Positions 37,137-46,304 of a stretch of DNA of 64,000 nt are shown in pieces. The DNA comes from Clostridiales bacterium (GTDB lineage Bacteria > Bacillota > Clostridia > Peptostreptococcales > Natronincolaceae). The stretch is taken from the NCBI GenBank assembly GCA_012519835.1, contig JAAYPJ010000018.1:1-64000 (forward strand), written 5' to 3'. The translations under genes and the position numbers were made by a program. The notes below the pieces were generated by a model that did not search any database, was not told the origin of the DNA, and was given only the letters and a program-made list of their open reading frames with translations. Position 1 is the first letter of the stretch, and every line of letters starts with the position of its first letter.

Positions 37137-37835
37137 ATGAAGGCTAAAAGATTAATTGATAGTTTAAACTATGCATTTGAAGGAATTATATACGGTTTGA
37201 AAACGCAGAAGAACATGAAAATACATTTTCTCGTGGCCATAGTTGTACTGGTTGCAAGTCTGTTTTTTGATCTGACCAGAACGGAAATTCTTATATTGTT
37301 CCTTACAATTGCCATGGTAATAGTAGCGGAAATGATAAATACTTCGATTGAGTCTACTATTGATTTAATCACGGATAAATATCATGTTTTTGCTAAAACC
37401 GCTAAAAATGTAGCAGCCGGTGCAGTGCTGATTGCGACTATTAATTCAATAATTGTTGCTTATCTAGTTTTTTTTCATAGAATTAACCCGTATACCTTGC
37501 AGGTATTGCACCATGTGAGACAATCGCCACTGCACATAACCTTTATTGCTTTAATTGTTGTTATTTTTACAGTAATTGTGACAAAAGCATATTTTGGTGC
37601 CGAAATTCTCGTGCAAGGCGGAATGCCAAGCGGACATGCAGCTGTTGGATTTTCATTAGCTACGGCAATTACCTTTATATCCGAAAACATATTTATAGCT
37701 ACATTATCGGTATTGTTAGCACTGTTGGTTTGCCAAAGCAGGATCGAAACAAAGATTCACAGTTTTTTCGAGGTAGTTATGGGTGGAATTTTGGGTACAT
37801 TAATAACAATTATCTTTTTCCAAATATTTAGCTAA
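37137..37835 (+). CDS. Fusion of DgkA-type kinase and PAP2-type phosphatase
   Basis: Residues 1 to about 118 are a diacylglycerol/undecaprenol kinase with the motif EMINTSIESTIDLITDKYH and the AKNVAAGAV helix. Residues from about 130 to 232 are a PAP2-like membrane domain with GGMPSGHAAVGFS. The fusion links phosphorylation and dephosphorylation of lipid carriers in one protein; this form is known in clostridia. The C-terminal histidine motif of classical PAP2 is only weakly visible. It replaces the stand-alone dgkA of B. subtilis at the same position. Confidence 0.88.
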   Translation: MKAKRLIDSLNYAFEGIIYGLKTQKNMKIHFLVAIVVLVASLFFDLTRTEILILFLTIAMVIVAEMINTSIESTIDLITDKYHVFAKTAKNVAAGAVLIATINSIIVAYLVFFHRINPYTLQVLHHVRQSPLHITFIALIVVIFTVIVTKAYFGAEILVQGGMPSGHAAVGFSLATAITFISENIFIATLSVLLALLVCQSRIETKIHSFFEVVMGGILGTLITIIFFQIFS

Positions 37836-37847
37836 TGAAGAGTGTAG

Positions 37848-38456
37848 GTGAAAAAAATGTTTAAGGAAATTAGAAAAACTTTTTTAGCAGGATTATTGGT
37901 AATGATTCCTTTAATAATTACAATTTACTCCATACTGTGGATGTTAAATAAGGTTGACAGTATATTCAGAAGGCCCATAGAAGAATTATTGGGTTTTACA
38001 ATCTATGGTTTGGGGATTATTATTACTGTAGGTATGATTCTGTTAGCAGGTGTAATAGCTACGAATTATGCGGGTCACAGACTATTTGGTGCTACCGAAT
38101 ATTTTTTCAAGAAAATTCCGGTGGTAAGGTCCATTTATTTCCCTGTCAAACAGCTGACGCAGACCGTATATGGTAATGTCAACACGGCGTTTCGTAAGGT
38201 TGTTTTGGTGAAATATCCCGCGCCTGGAGTGCATACCATCGGATTTGTTACTTCGACAGGTGTAAGAGACATTGAAGATAAGGTAGGTAAGGGTATGGTC
38301 TGTGTTTTTATACCCACCACACCTAATCCTACGTCCGGTATGTTGGTAATGATACCGAACGAGGATGTGACTGTACTGGATATGTGTGTAGAGGATGCAA
38401 TAAAATTGGTGGTATCCGGAGGAATTGCAAAACCGCCGGACGGTAAACCGGGGTAA
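37848..38456 (+). CDS. DUF502 family membrane protein
   Basis: Two N-terminal membrane helices (about residues 12-33 and 52-72) are followed by a soluble domain with family features such as KKIPVVRSIYFPVKQ and VFIPTTPNPTSGML. ATG at 37857 (site AGGTG, spacing 5-6) or GTG at 37848 may be the start. 202 residues at most. The family has no assigned function. Located between the dgkA fusion and the DUF3048 gene. Confidence 0.88.
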   Translation: MKKMFKEIRKTFLAGLLVMIPLIITIYSILWMLNKVDSIFRRPIEELLGFTIYGLGIIITVGMILLAGVIATNYAGHRLFGATEYFFKKIPVVRSIYFPVKQLTQTVYGNVNTAFRKVVLVKYPAPGVHTIGFVTSTGVRDIEDKVGKGMVCVFIPTTPNPTSGMLVMIPNEDVTVLDMCVEDAIKLVVSGGIAKPPDGKPG

Positions 38457-38510
38457 AATCAGATATGGCGGGATTGATTTCCCGTGTCGCAGCCCTTGTT
38501 TGGCTATAAG

Positions 38511-38527
38511 GGCGAGCTGTGCTCGCC
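38511..38527. repeat. Palindrome GGCGAGC-TGT-GCTCGCC
   Basis: A perfect 7-base stem with a 3-base loop, flanked by AAG and TGTAG. It resembles the other CTAC/GTAG-bounded palindromes at 34467 and 62259. An additional short stem, CGGGA/TCCCG, lies at about 38469-38484. Confidence 0.5.
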
Positions 38528-38580
38528 TGTAGCTAATCTATGTGAAGGTTACGTTATAACTATTGAAAGGATGATACATT

Positions 38581-39639
38581 ATGAGCGATTGGAAAAGGAA
38601 AGGAATTATACTATTTTTAATTTTATTGATATTATCTGCGGGAACAAGTTGTCGTAAAAAAACCAAAACAGGCGAAGAAGGGGGCACCGGTATAGAAATA
38701 GAAGAACCTGAAGATATCAAAACCGTGGAACAACCCAAAATAGAAGGTATAGCCTCCCCACTGAGCGGCATATATGCAAAAGAAGAAAAGGTAAATAGGA
38801 GGCCGTTTGTTATTGTTTATGATAACCAGCTTGGTGCCAGGCCGCAGGCGGGTTTAATAGATGCCGAAATTGCTTACGAATTTTTGGCGGAAGGTGATAT
38901 TACCAGATACCTGGGTATATTTTTAATAAATGAGCCTGAGGATATAGGACCTATAAGAAGCGCCAGACCTTATTTAGTTGAAAAAGCATTGGAATTTGAC
39001 GGTTATCTTGTGCATGTCGGGGGAAGTAATCAGGCATATGCAGATATTAAAAACAAGAAAGTAACAAATGTAAATTCTATGAGCAGGGGAAATGATGTGT
39101 TTTGGAGAAAGAGCCATAAAAAAATACCGCATAATTTATATTCCGGTTATGAAGCCCTGAAAAAGGCAACGGAAAAAAGCAACTATAGAAAAGAACCACA
39201 GTTTGATGGATTTAAATTCAATGATTCCTTCAAAATATTGGAGCAGGGTGAAGTTGCAAATAAGGTAAAAGTCAAATATTTTGCAAACAAAGAGGCATCC
39301 TATATCTATGACAGCACAAATGAGATTTATAAAAGACACTATAATGGAGCAGAACATAAAGACGAAATAACGGGAGAAACACTTACTGCAACAAATATTA
39401 TAATACAGCAGGTATCGGCTAAGGTAATAGACGAAGAACAACACTTAGAAATGGCTACAGTTGGAGAAGGCAAGGCAAAATACATAACCGGCGGGAAAGC
39501 TATTGATATAATATGGAGAAAAGGCAGTTATGAAGGTGCCACAAAATATTACCATGAAACAGGTGAGGAACTGATATTAAATCCGGGCAAGACCTGGGTT
39601 CAGGTTGTACGGAATTTTAATAATGTAACTATAGAATAA
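38581..39639 (+). CDS. DUF3048 family lipoprotein (YerB-like)
   Basis: An N-terminal signal segment ends in a lipobox-like GTSC (residues 21-24), so the protein is probably anchored outside the membrane. The DUF3048 core begins near RRPFVIVYDNQLGARPQAGL and includes GPIRSARPY; a second subdomain ends with WVQVV. 352 residues. Function unknown; YerB in B. subtilis is a similar lipoprotein. ATG start. Confidence 0.9.
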   Translation: MSDWKRKGIILFLILLILSAGTSCRKKTKTGEEGGTGIEIEEPEDIKTVEQPKIEGIASPLSGIYAKEEKVNRRPFVIVYDNQLGARPQAGLIDAEIAYEFLAEGDITRYLGIFLINEPEDIGPIRSARPYLVEKALEFDGYLVHVGGSNQAYADIKNKKVTNVNSMSRGNDVFWRKSHKKIPHNLYSGYEALKKATEKSNYRKEPQFDGFKFNDSFKILEQGEVANKVKVKYFANKEASYIYDSTNEIYKRHYNGAEHKDEITGETLTATNIIIQQVSAKVIDEEQHLEMATVGEGKAKYITGGKAIDIIWRKGSYEGATKYYHETGEELILNPGKTWVQVVRNFNNVTIE

Positions 39640-39668
39640 TAGTAATTCAAGAAATACCTGTTTATCAT

Positions 39669-39760
39669 TTTGAAATGTTCAGAATAAACGGTATCCGCAA
39701 GGGATCTAATCTGTCATCTTGGGACATTCATAATAAACAGGACCCGTGAAGGATCTGTGC
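39669..39760. repeat. Dispersed intergenic repeat ending in GGATCT-like sequence, copy C (two tandem units)
   Basis: Two related units follow each other: GAAATGTTCAGAATAAACGG...AAGGGATCT (about 39671-39706) and GGGACATTCATAATAAACAG...GAAGGATCTGTG (about 39720-39759). They resemble copies A (26116) and B (44618) but are more diverged. Confidence 0.5.
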
Positions 39761-39797
39761 CTTATTATAGTGACCTTATAACAATGGAGGCGGTATT

Positions 39798-40220
39798 TTG
39801 CCATATGAAGAATTGATTAAAAAAGCGATAAAAGCAAAACAGTATGCTTATGCGCCATATTCCGGATTTCCTGTAGGGGCAGCCCTGCTTACCGAGGAAG
39901 GGAAGGTATACACAGGGTGCAACATAGAATGCGCATCCTATGGAGCAACGAATTGTGCAGAAAGGACGGCAATATTTAAAGCTGTTTCGGAAGGTGAACG
40001 TAATATAGAAGCCATAGCCGTAGTGAGCAGCTCAGATGATTATACATATCCGTGTGGAATTTGCAGACAGGTAATAATGGAATTCGGCAATAAAATAAAA
40101 ATTATAGCTGCAAGATCTGAACATGATTATAAGGTGCATGTTATAGATGATCTGCTACCTGATTCCTTTTCCTCCGAAGATTTAAAAAAAACAGGTGGGG
40201 GTTATAAAGATGGCATTTAA
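39798..40220 (+). CDS. cdd: Cytidine deaminase
   Basis: Cdd converts cytidine and deoxycytidine to uridine forms in pyrimidine salvage. The zinc site is seen in CAERTAIF (Cys plus catalytic Glu) and [18 protein letters not shown] and [10 protein letters not shown] are further family blocks. TTG start with GGAGG; 140 residues. era starts inside its 3' end (11-base overlap). Confidence 0.96.
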   Translation: MPYEELIKKAIKAKQYAYAPYSGFPVGAALLTEEGKVYTGCNIECASYGATNCAERTAIFKAVSEGERNIEAIAVVSSSDDYTYPCGICRQVIMEFGNKIKIIAARSEHDYKVHVIDDLLPDSFSSEDLKKTGGGYKDGI

Positions 40221-41097
40221 ATCCGGGTTTGTGACCATTATAGGAAGGCCGAATGTGGGAAAATCAACGCTTATGAATAAAATAATCGGTGAAAAAATTG
40301 CTATCATATCGGATAAACCCCAAACTACAAGAAATAAAATACAGTGTGTATATACACAGGACGATTATCAGATTATATTTTTAGACACCCCCGGGATACA
40401 CAGGCCCAGACACAAGTTAGGCCAATATATGGTCAGGATAGCTAAGGATACATTAAGGGAAGTAGATGTGATATTATTTGTAGTGGATGAAAGTACTTCA
40501 ATCGGCCCGGGTGATAAATATATTATGGAACAATTCGGGGATATACAGACACCCGTTATTTTAGTGATAAATAAAATTGATAAAATGGACCAGGAAAGTC
40601 TAAATGAATTGTATGACAAATATGAAAAAACGAAATTATTTAAAAACATAATAGCCGTATCAGCCCTAGAGGAGGCCAATCTTGATAATTTGATAAATCT
40701 TATAGTAAGTTATTTGCCCGAAGGTCCGAAATATTTTCCGGATCATATGATTACAGACCAACCGGAACGTTTGATTGTGGCAGAACTTATAAGGGAAAAG
40801 ATTCTTCATTATACGGAACAGGAAATTCCCCATGGTGTGGCTGTAGAAATTAACCTAATGAAAAAGAGAGATAATCAAGACATAGTAGATATAAATGCCA
40901 CCATATATTGTGAAAAAAAATCTCATAAAATCATTATTATCGGCAAGGGTGGCAGAAAGCTAAAAGGCATAGGTAAAAGCGCAAGAAGGGATATAGAAAA
41001 ACTTCTGGGTTCAAAGGTATATTTAGAGTTATGGGTAAAAGTAAAAGAAAATTGGAGGGACAGGGAAGGTATGTTGAGAGATCTAGGTTATGAATAA
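40210..41097 (+). CDS. era: GTPase Era
   Basis: Era binds the 3' end of 16S rRNA and acts in 30S maturation. G motifs are [20 protein letters not shown] and NKIDK, followed by a KH domain ([19 protein letters not shown]). ATG at 40210 has GGTGGGGG upstream and gives 295 residues. It follows cdd and precedes yqzL-recO, the standard order. Confidence 0.98.
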   Translation: MAFKSGFVTIIGRPNVGKSTLMNKIIGEKIAIISDKPQTTRNKIQCVYTQDDYQIIFLDTPGIHRPRHKLGQYMVRIAKDTLREVDVILFVVDESTSIGPGDKYIMEQFGDIQTPVILVINKIDKMDQESLNELYDKYEKTKLFKNIIAVSALEEANLDNLINLIVSYLPEGPKYFPDHMITDQPERLIVAELIREKILHYTEQEIPHGVAVEINLMKKRDNQDIVDINATIYCEKKSHKIIIIGKGGRKLKGIGKSARRDIEKLLGSKVYLELWVKVKENWRDREGMLRDLGYE

Positions 41098-41203
41098 ACT
41101 GGGGCTTATGGAGAAAAATAACAATAGCAAAATTTACAATGTATAGTAGACCCCTGAAAGCAAAAAATAGTATTAAGACACTATTATGAAAGGGGACTTG
41201 TTT

Positions 41204-41386
41204 ATGTTAGATAAAATAATGTGGAATATCTTTGAAGAAACGGGAAATATATATGCTTATTTGTATGTAAAAGAATGTAATGAATATTCGGAGAAGTGTA
41301 ATGAATATTGCTATAATAAAAATGAGGAAAGCGATATTTATGCCAAAAATCCGATGAAATTGAATGGAGTTACAATTGTAACCTAA
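41204..41386 (+). CDS. yqzL: YqzL family small protein
   Basis: The 60-residue protein opens with a tryptophan-containing LDKIMWNIFEETGNIYAYL segment, which matches the YqzL pattern (W..F..TGN...YL). It lies between era and recO, where B. subtilis also has yqzL. ATG at 41204 has AGGGGA upstream; an ATG at 41186 overlaps that site. The rest is Asn/Glu/Tyr-rich. Function unknown. Confidence 0.82.
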   Translation: MLDKIMWNIFEETGNIYAYLYVKECNEYSEKCNEYCYNKNEESDIYAKNPMKLNGVTIVT

Positions 41387-41485
41387 ATATTCGTACTATT
41401 TTTTAAGGACAAGGATTTATACTTTAGTATTGACATAACATCAATTATAATTCCTCATATAGAAAGGTAGAATAAAAAATTAAAA

Positions 41486-42226
41486 ATGTTAATTACCACA
41501 GAAGGTTTTGTATTAAGAAGTAGGAAATATAGAGAAACCGACGGTTTGCTAACAATTTTTACACGAAAGGTCGGTAAAATAAATGCTGTCGCCAAGGGGG
41601 CCTATAGGCCTAAAAGCGGTTTATTAGCAGGGGTACAACCTTTTTCTTATAGCGAATTTGTACTATATAAAGGGAGAAGTTTATATACTATAAATCAATG
41701 TGATGTAAAGGAAATATTCTATCCCCTGAGGGAAGACCTAAAAAAATTATCCTATGCCGCTTATCTGGCAGAGTTGACAGGGGCCGTGACGGCAGAAGGC
41801 CAGACCAATAACAGGCTCTTTAATCTTTTAGGGAAAACGCTATATATATTAAAGGAGAACGATATAGAAATTAACCCTGTTGTTCGTGCATTTGAAATAA
41901 AACTGATGAATTATAGTGGTTACAGGCCCCATCTTGCAGGTTGTGTTCATTGTGCAAACAAACAATCCACATCGTGGAAGTTCAGTGCTGAACAAGGTGG
42001 GTTGCTTTGTTCTTCGTGTTTAAACGTGGATCCTTCTGCAATCAAGGTAAGAAATACAACTATTAAACTGGCCATATACCTGCTTGCCAAGGATATGGAA
42101 GAAATAAAAAACTTGAAAATCAGTAGATACCTGAATAATGAACTCAAAAATGTATTAAAACGATATATATTGACATATACTAACAGATATAATTTTAAGA
42201 GTCTGGAAATTGCGGAAAAATTATAA
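41486..42226 (+). CDS. recO: DNA repair protein RecO
   Basis: RecO loads RecA with RecR at gaps. The N-terminal OB fold begins [19 protein letters not shown], and a C-terminal helical domain carries a zinc finger with CVHC and CSSC. 246 residues, typical. The start ATG lacks a strong ribosome site, though AGAAAGG lies about 20 bases upstream. It follows yqzL. Confidence 0.95.
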   Translation: MLITTEGFVLRSRKYRETDGLLTIFTRKVGKINAVAKGAYRPKSGLLAGVQPFSYSEFVLYKGRSLYTINQCDVKEIFYPLREDLKKLSYAAYLAELTGAVTAEGQTNNRLFNLLGKTLYILKENDIEINPVVRAFEIKLMNYSGYRPHLAGCVHCANKQSTSWKFSAEQGGLLCSSCLNVDPSAIKVRNTTIKLAIYLLAKDMEEIKNLKISRYLNNELKNVLKRYILTYTNRYNFKSLEIAEKL

Positions 42227-42245
42227 ATGAGGGGAGAAAAAAATC

Positions 42246-42785
42246 ATGATTACTCTAGAAAAAATCGATATAATCAGAGAAAGGACCGGAGTTTCCTACA
42301 AAGAGGCAAAAGAAGCTTTGGAACAAAATGATGGCCAGGTTATAGAGACTATAATATTCATTGAAGAAAAACACGGTAAGACCTGGATGGATACAATGTC
42401 TGTAGTAAGGAATGAGATTGTCGAAAAATTAAAAGCTATTATTAAAAAAGGCAATGTATCGCGTATTATTCTAAAAAAAGATGGAGAGGTTCTATTAAAC
42501 GTCCCTATAACAGCCGGTGCTATAGGGGTAATGTTATATCCTACGGTGTCGTTATTGGGTGTAGCCGCCGCACTGTTCACTAAAGCGACCATAGAAATAG
42601 TTAAAGACAGTGGCGAAGTCGTCGATATAAATGAGATGGCCGAAGAAACCTTTTCAGAAATTAAAAACATGGTTAAAAGTAAAAAAGGTTCAGATACAAA
42701 CGGAACTGAACAACCTGACGATGTTACAACAGATAAAAAAAAACATAGTGAAAATACGGACAACTTAGATGAGGAATATTTCTAA
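42246..42785 (+). CDS. DUF4342 domain protein with UBA-like N-terminus
   Basis: Residues 1-45 form a UBA/TS-N-like helical segment (DIIRERTGVSYKEAKEAL), like that in translation factor Ts. A DUF4342 region follows, with ILKKDGEVLLNVPITAG and a hydrophobic stretch near residues 95-112. The C-terminus is charged. 179 residues. ATG preceded by GGGGAGA. Function unknown. It lies between recO and glyS. Confidence 0.85.
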   Translation: MITLEKIDIIRERTGVSYKEAKEALEQNDGQVIETIIFIEEKHGKTWMDTMSVVRNEIVEKLKAIIKKGNVSRIILKKDGEVLLNVPITAGAIGVMLYPTVSLLGVAAALFTKATIEIVKDSGEVVDINEMAEETFSEIKNMVKSKKGSDTNGTEQPDDVTTDKKKHSENTDNLDEEYF

Positions 42786-42831
42786 ACATAAAGAGTATCT
42801 GAAAAAACAATGCAAAATAATTCAACATACC

Positions 42832-42860
42832 TTGACAAACTCACTACAATTTGCTAAATT
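42832..42860 (+). promoter_or_regulatory. Sigma-A-type promoter of glyS
   Basis: TTGACA (42832-42837) and TAAATT (42855-42860) are 17 bases apart, just upstream of the T-box leader. Confidence 0.75.
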
Positions 42861-42884
42861 AAATCTAAATTGAATAACACATCA

Positions 42885-43075
42885 CAGTGATAAAGAAGAG
42901 TAACCGGTTTCATATCAGCGAGTCGGAAATGGTGCAAGCCCGACAACTTATCGGTGAAAGGCACTTTTGAGTGATGTCAATTAAGGTGGGTTTTTAGCCA
43001 ACTAGGGTGGAACCGCGGAAGATGAGTCTTTCGTCCCTAATTTTTTGAAATTAGGGATGGAAGACTCATTTAATT
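42885..43075 (+). promoter_or_regulatory. T-box riboswitch for glycine (glyS leader)
   Basis: The T-box sequence AGGGTGGAACCGCGG is at 43004-43018. A stem I with GCGAGTCGGAAATGGTG lies upstream. The terminator is a long hairpin, ATGAGTCTT...AAATTAGGGAT...AAGACTCAT (about 43023-43071), with a T-rich end. Uncharged tRNA-Gly would bind the leader and prevent termination. Amino acid specificity is inferred from the downstream glyS. Confidence 0.93.
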
Positions 43076-43111
43076 ATGTTTTAATTTCAAAATACCAATG
43101 GAGGAAACAAA

Positions 43112-44500
43112 ATGAAAACAGAAACAACAATGGAAAAAATTATTTCTCTAGCCAAATCAAGAGGTTTTATATTCCCGGGTTCGGAAATATACGGTGGACT
43201 TGCAAATGCATGGGACTACGGACCCCTCGGGGTGGAATTAAAGAACAACATTAAAAAAGCATGGTGGAAAAAATTTATACAACAAAGTGCATACAACGTT
43301 GGACTGGATTCCGCCATCCTGATGAATCCGAAAACATGGGAGGCTTCGGGACACATTAAAGGCTTCAGTGACCCGTTGATGGATTGCAAAGAATGCAAAT
43401 CCCGTTTCAGGGCAGATAAATTAATAGAGGGATACATGCACGAGCATAACGAGGAAACTGCTGTAGATTCCTGGACTAATGATGAAATGAGACTTTATAT
43501 AAATGAAAAAAATATTCCCTGTCCTGAATGCGGTGCAAAGGATTTTACCGATATTCGCCAATTTAATTTGATGTTCAAAACTTTTCAAGGGGTGACCGAG
43601 GATTCCGGCACGGAGATATATTTAAGACCTGAAACAGCACAGGGAATTTTTTTAAATTTCAAAAATGTTTTGAGAGCATCGAGAAAAAAGGTGCCGTTTG
43701 GAATAGGACAAATCGGAAAAGCGTTTAGAAATGAAATTACACCGGGTAATTTTATATTCAGGACAAGAGAGTTTGAACAGATGGAATTGGAATTTTTCTG
43801 TAAACCCGGCGAGGATACAAAATGGTTTGATTATTGGAGAAATTTTTGCAAAGAATGGCTGTTGGGTTTAAATTTAAATGAGGAAAATCTCCGCTTTCGT
43901 GATCACGGTAAAAAAGAATTGTCACATTATAGTAAGGCGACAACCGATTTTGAATATAGGTTCCCGTTCGGTTGGGGGGAACTCTGGGGCATTTCAAACA
44001 GGACGGATTTCGATTTAAAACAACACAGCGAACATTCAGGCGAAAATTTTGTTTATCAGGATCCGGTTACCAACGAGGAGTATGTACCGTATTGTATAGA
44101 GCCTTCTGTTGGTGTGGATCGCCTTGTTTTAACATTTTTAATCGATTCCTATGTTGAAGAAATTGTAGACGAAAAAGATACAAGGGTGGTATTGAGGCTC
44201 CATCCTACGCTGGCTCCTTTTAAAGCAGCGGTGTTCCCACTCTCTAAAAAGTTAAAGGAAGGGACACTGAAGATATACAAAAAGCTTTCTGAAAATTACA
44301 TGGTTGATTATGATGATTCAGGCAGTATAGGCAGAAGGTATAGGAGGCATGATGAGATAGGAACACCTTTTTGTATCACCTTTGACTTTGATTCATTGGA
44401 AGACAGTTGTGTTACGGTGAGATATAGGGACACTATGGAGCAGGAAAGGATCGCCATTGAACAGTTAGAATGTTACTTAGACGAAAAGCTTAAGTACTAG
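43112..44500 (+). CDS. glyS: Glycine--tRNA ligase (dimeric class II type)
   Basis: This single-chain GlyRS charges tRNA-Gly. Class II motifs include [17 protein letters not shown]-like sequence near the start (residues 21-36), [19 protein letters not shown] (motif 2) and [11 protein letters not shown] (motif 3). A C-terminal anticodon-binding domain follows. The 462 residues match the alpha2 form, unlike the alpha2beta2 GlyQS of B. subtilis. GGAGGAAAC upstream. Regulated by the T-box leader. Confidence 0.97.
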   Translation: MKTETTMEKIISLAKSRGFIFPGSEIYGGLANAWDYGPLGVELKNNIKKAWWKKFIQQSAYNVGLDSAILMNPKTWEASGHIKGFSDPLMDCKECKSRFRADKLIEGYMHEHNEETAVDSWTNDEMRLYINEKNIPCPECGAKDFTDIRQFNLMFKTFQGVTEDSGTEIYLRPETAQGIFLNFKNVLRASRKKVPFGIGQIGKAFRNEITPGNFIFRTREFEQMELEFFCKPGEDTKWFDYWRNFCKEWLLGLNLNEENLRFRDHGKKELSHYSKATTDFEYRFPFGWGELWGISNRTDFDLKQHSEHSGENFVYQDPVTNEEYVPYCIEPSVGVDRLVLTFLIDSYVEEIVDEKDTRVVLRLHPTLAPFKAAVFPLSKKLKEGTLKIYKKLSENYMVDYDDSGSIGRRYRRHDEIGTPFCITFDFDSLEDSCVTVRYRDTMEQERIAIEQLECYLDEKLKY

Positions 44501-44509
44501 ACTATTTTA

Positions 44510-44544
44510 AATTACCTGAGGCAAGCCCCGGGTAATTGTTTTTT
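44510..44544 (+). terminator. Terminator of glyS
   Basis: AATTACC (44510-44516) pairs with GGTAATT (44531-44537), extended by inner G-C pairs, and is followed by TGTTTTTT. Confidence 0.7.
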
Positions 44545-44617
44545 ATGGCCTAATCCAATATATAATCCGAGATTGCTGAAGAAGTACCGGATTATGCCAT
44601 TGCTATAAAAACCTTAT

Positions 44618-44681
44618 ATTTTTGTCAATCTGAAACGTACAGAACGAGTTTGACCCACGAAAGATCTGTATTCAGGAATAA
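44618..44681. repeat. Dispersed intergenic repeat ending in AAGATCTGTA-like sequence, copy B
   Basis: The stretch from TATTTTTGTCAATCTGAAACG to CGAAAGATCTGTATTCAGG corresponds to copy A at 26116 at roughly three of four positions. The remaining part of the glyS-ccpN gap shows no gene; a TATAAT at 44736 is a possible -10 box for the next operon. Confidence 0.6.
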
Positions 44682-44777
44682 TATTTTCGTTATAAAAACT
44701 ATAGAAAAATAATATTAAATGTGATAAATTATGTATATAATGTAACACATTGGGAAGTAGCATAACACATAAAAGGG

Positions 44778-45416
44778 GTGATCTTCATAGAACTCTCAAA
44801 CAGACAAAGAAAAATTATAGAAATCGTACAGGAAAACGAGCCCATTACGAGTAAGCAGATTGCGAAACATCTCAGCGTAACAAGGGCTACATTAAGGCCG
44901 GACTTATCAATTTTGACTATGATTGGGTTTTTAGATGCAAGACCCAAAGTCGGGTATTTTTATTCAGGCGAATCAAATATTAATATCTTTGCACAAAAAG
45001 TAAAAGGTATAAAGGTGGAAAATATAATGTCACTGCCGATTATCGTAACAGAAAAAACTTCAGTTTACGATGGCATAGTTACATTGTTTTTAGAGGATGT
45101 TGGAACTATTTTTGTTGTTTCTGAAGGTTCGCTTGTCGGGGTGGTGTCTCGAAAAGATTTTTTAAAAGGTACCATGGGTGGTATAGATGTTAATAAGGTA
45201 CCGATAGGAATGATCATGACGAGGAGCCCTAATATAGTTACCGTGTCACCGGAAGATAATGTACTTCAGGCTGCGATGAAAATTATAGATCATGAGGTGG
45301 ACAGTCTCCCGGTAGTATTAGAAGAAAAGGATGGCGAACAGGAAGTAACTAAAATACTTGGCAGAATATCCAAAAGTAATATCACAAAACTATTTGTAGA
45401 ATTATGCAAAGACTAG
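44778..45416 (+). CDS. ccpN: CcpN-type transcriptional repressor (HTH plus CBS pair)
   Basis: CcpN represses gluconeogenic genes according to nucleotide/energy state sensed by the CBS pair. The N-terminal winged helix reads LSNRQRKIIEIVQEN and SVTRATLRPDLSILT. Two CBS domains follow (about residues 75-205). 212 residues from GTG 44778. That GTG abuts the AAGGGG site; an ATA codon at 44787 has ideal spacing, so the true start is uncertain. The gene leads the regulatory protein and ppdK genes, its likely targets. Confidence 0.9.
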   Translation: MIFIELSNRQRKIIEIVQENEPITSKQIAKHLSVTRATLRPDLSILTMIGFLDARPKVGYFYSGESNINIFAQKVKGIKVENIMSLPIIVTEKTSVYDGIVTLFLEDVGTIFVVSEGSLVGVVSRKDFLKGTMGGIDVNKVPIGMIMTRSPNIVTVSPEDNVLQAAMKIIDHEVDSLPVVLEEKDGEQEVTKILGRISKSNITKLFVELCKD

Positions 45417-45426
45417 GAGGAGAGAG

Positions 45427-46260
45427 ATGAACAGCACAAGTATTATCATTTATATCATATCTGATTCAATAGGGGAAACAGCAGAAGCAGTTTCTAAAGC
45501 AGCCATCAGTCAATTCAATATTGAGAATTATGAAATACGAAGGTTTCCTTATATAAATGAGGAGCAGCAAATTTTGGAGATACTGGATGAGGCCAAAAAT
45601 GAAAATTCTGCAATAGTGTTTACTATGGTTGTTCCAACATTAAAAGATATATTACTGGACAGAGCGGGCAGGTTAAATATTCCATGCGTCGATATAATGA
45701 CTCCTGTTTTGGACGCTATGGGAACCGTACTGAAGGTCCCGTCCAAACAGGAACCGGGTTTAATCAGAAGATTGGACGAAAGATATTTTAGAAAAGTAGA
45801 AGCAATCGAGTTTGCCGTTAAATATGATGATGGTAGGGACCCAAGGGGATTAAAAAAAGCAGATATAGTGTTAATTGGAATTTCAAGAACATCGAAAACA
45901 CCGCTCAGTATGTATCTGGCACACAAAAATTTAAGGGTTGCTAATATTCCCCTTGTGCCGGAGGTGTTGCCCCCAAAGGAACTGTTTGAAATCGAACAGA
46001 AAAAGATCATAGGGTTAACCACTGACCCGATAAAACTGATCGAAATACGCCGGGAGAGGTTAAAAGCGCTGGGATTAAAGAATGAAGCGAGTTATGCAAG
46101 TATGCAAAGAATTTTAGAAGAACTGGATTATGCCGAGGAGATTATGAAAAAGCTGGATTGTCCTGTTATTGATGTTTCATCAAAGGCTGTCGAGGAAAGT
46201 GCGGGTATTATTTTGGAAATATTTAAAAATATGGGCTACAAATTTTCCGACAGAGTGTAA
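45427..46260 (+). CDS. Pyruvate, phosphate dikinase regulatory protein (DUF299, YqfL type)
   Basis: This bifunctional kinase/pyrophosphorylase inactivates PPDK by ADP-dependent threonine phosphorylation and reactivates it with phosphate. The motifs IYIISDSIGETAE, VLIGISRTSKTPLSMYLA (P-loop-like site) and GLTTDPIKL mark the family. 277 residues. GGAGGAGAG site. It lies directly before ppdK, its substrate, which supports the PPDK rather than PEP-synthase version. Confidence 0.95.
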   Translation: MNSTSIIIYIISDSIGETAEAVSKAAISQFNIENYEIRRFPYINEEQQILEILDEAKNENSAIVFTMVVPTLKDILLDRAGRLNIPCVDIMTPVLDAMGTVLKVPSKQEPGLIRRLDERYFRKVEAIEFAVKYDDGRDPRGLKKADIVLIGISRTSKTPLSMYLAHKNLRVANIPLVPEVLPPKELFEIEQKKIIGLTTDPIKLIEIRRERLKALGLKNEASYASMQRILEELDYAEEIMKKLDCPVIDVSSKAVEESAGIILEIFKNMGYKFSDRV

Positions 46261-46304
46261 TGGACGCTATATTTATGGTGCCATGAAAATTGGAGGTGTT
46301 GTTA

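Noticed and set aside
43045-43254. Frame of 69 codons across the glyS T-box
   Set aside because: It overlaps the terminator/antiterminator and the start of glyS in a different frame; the T-box structure explains this sequence.
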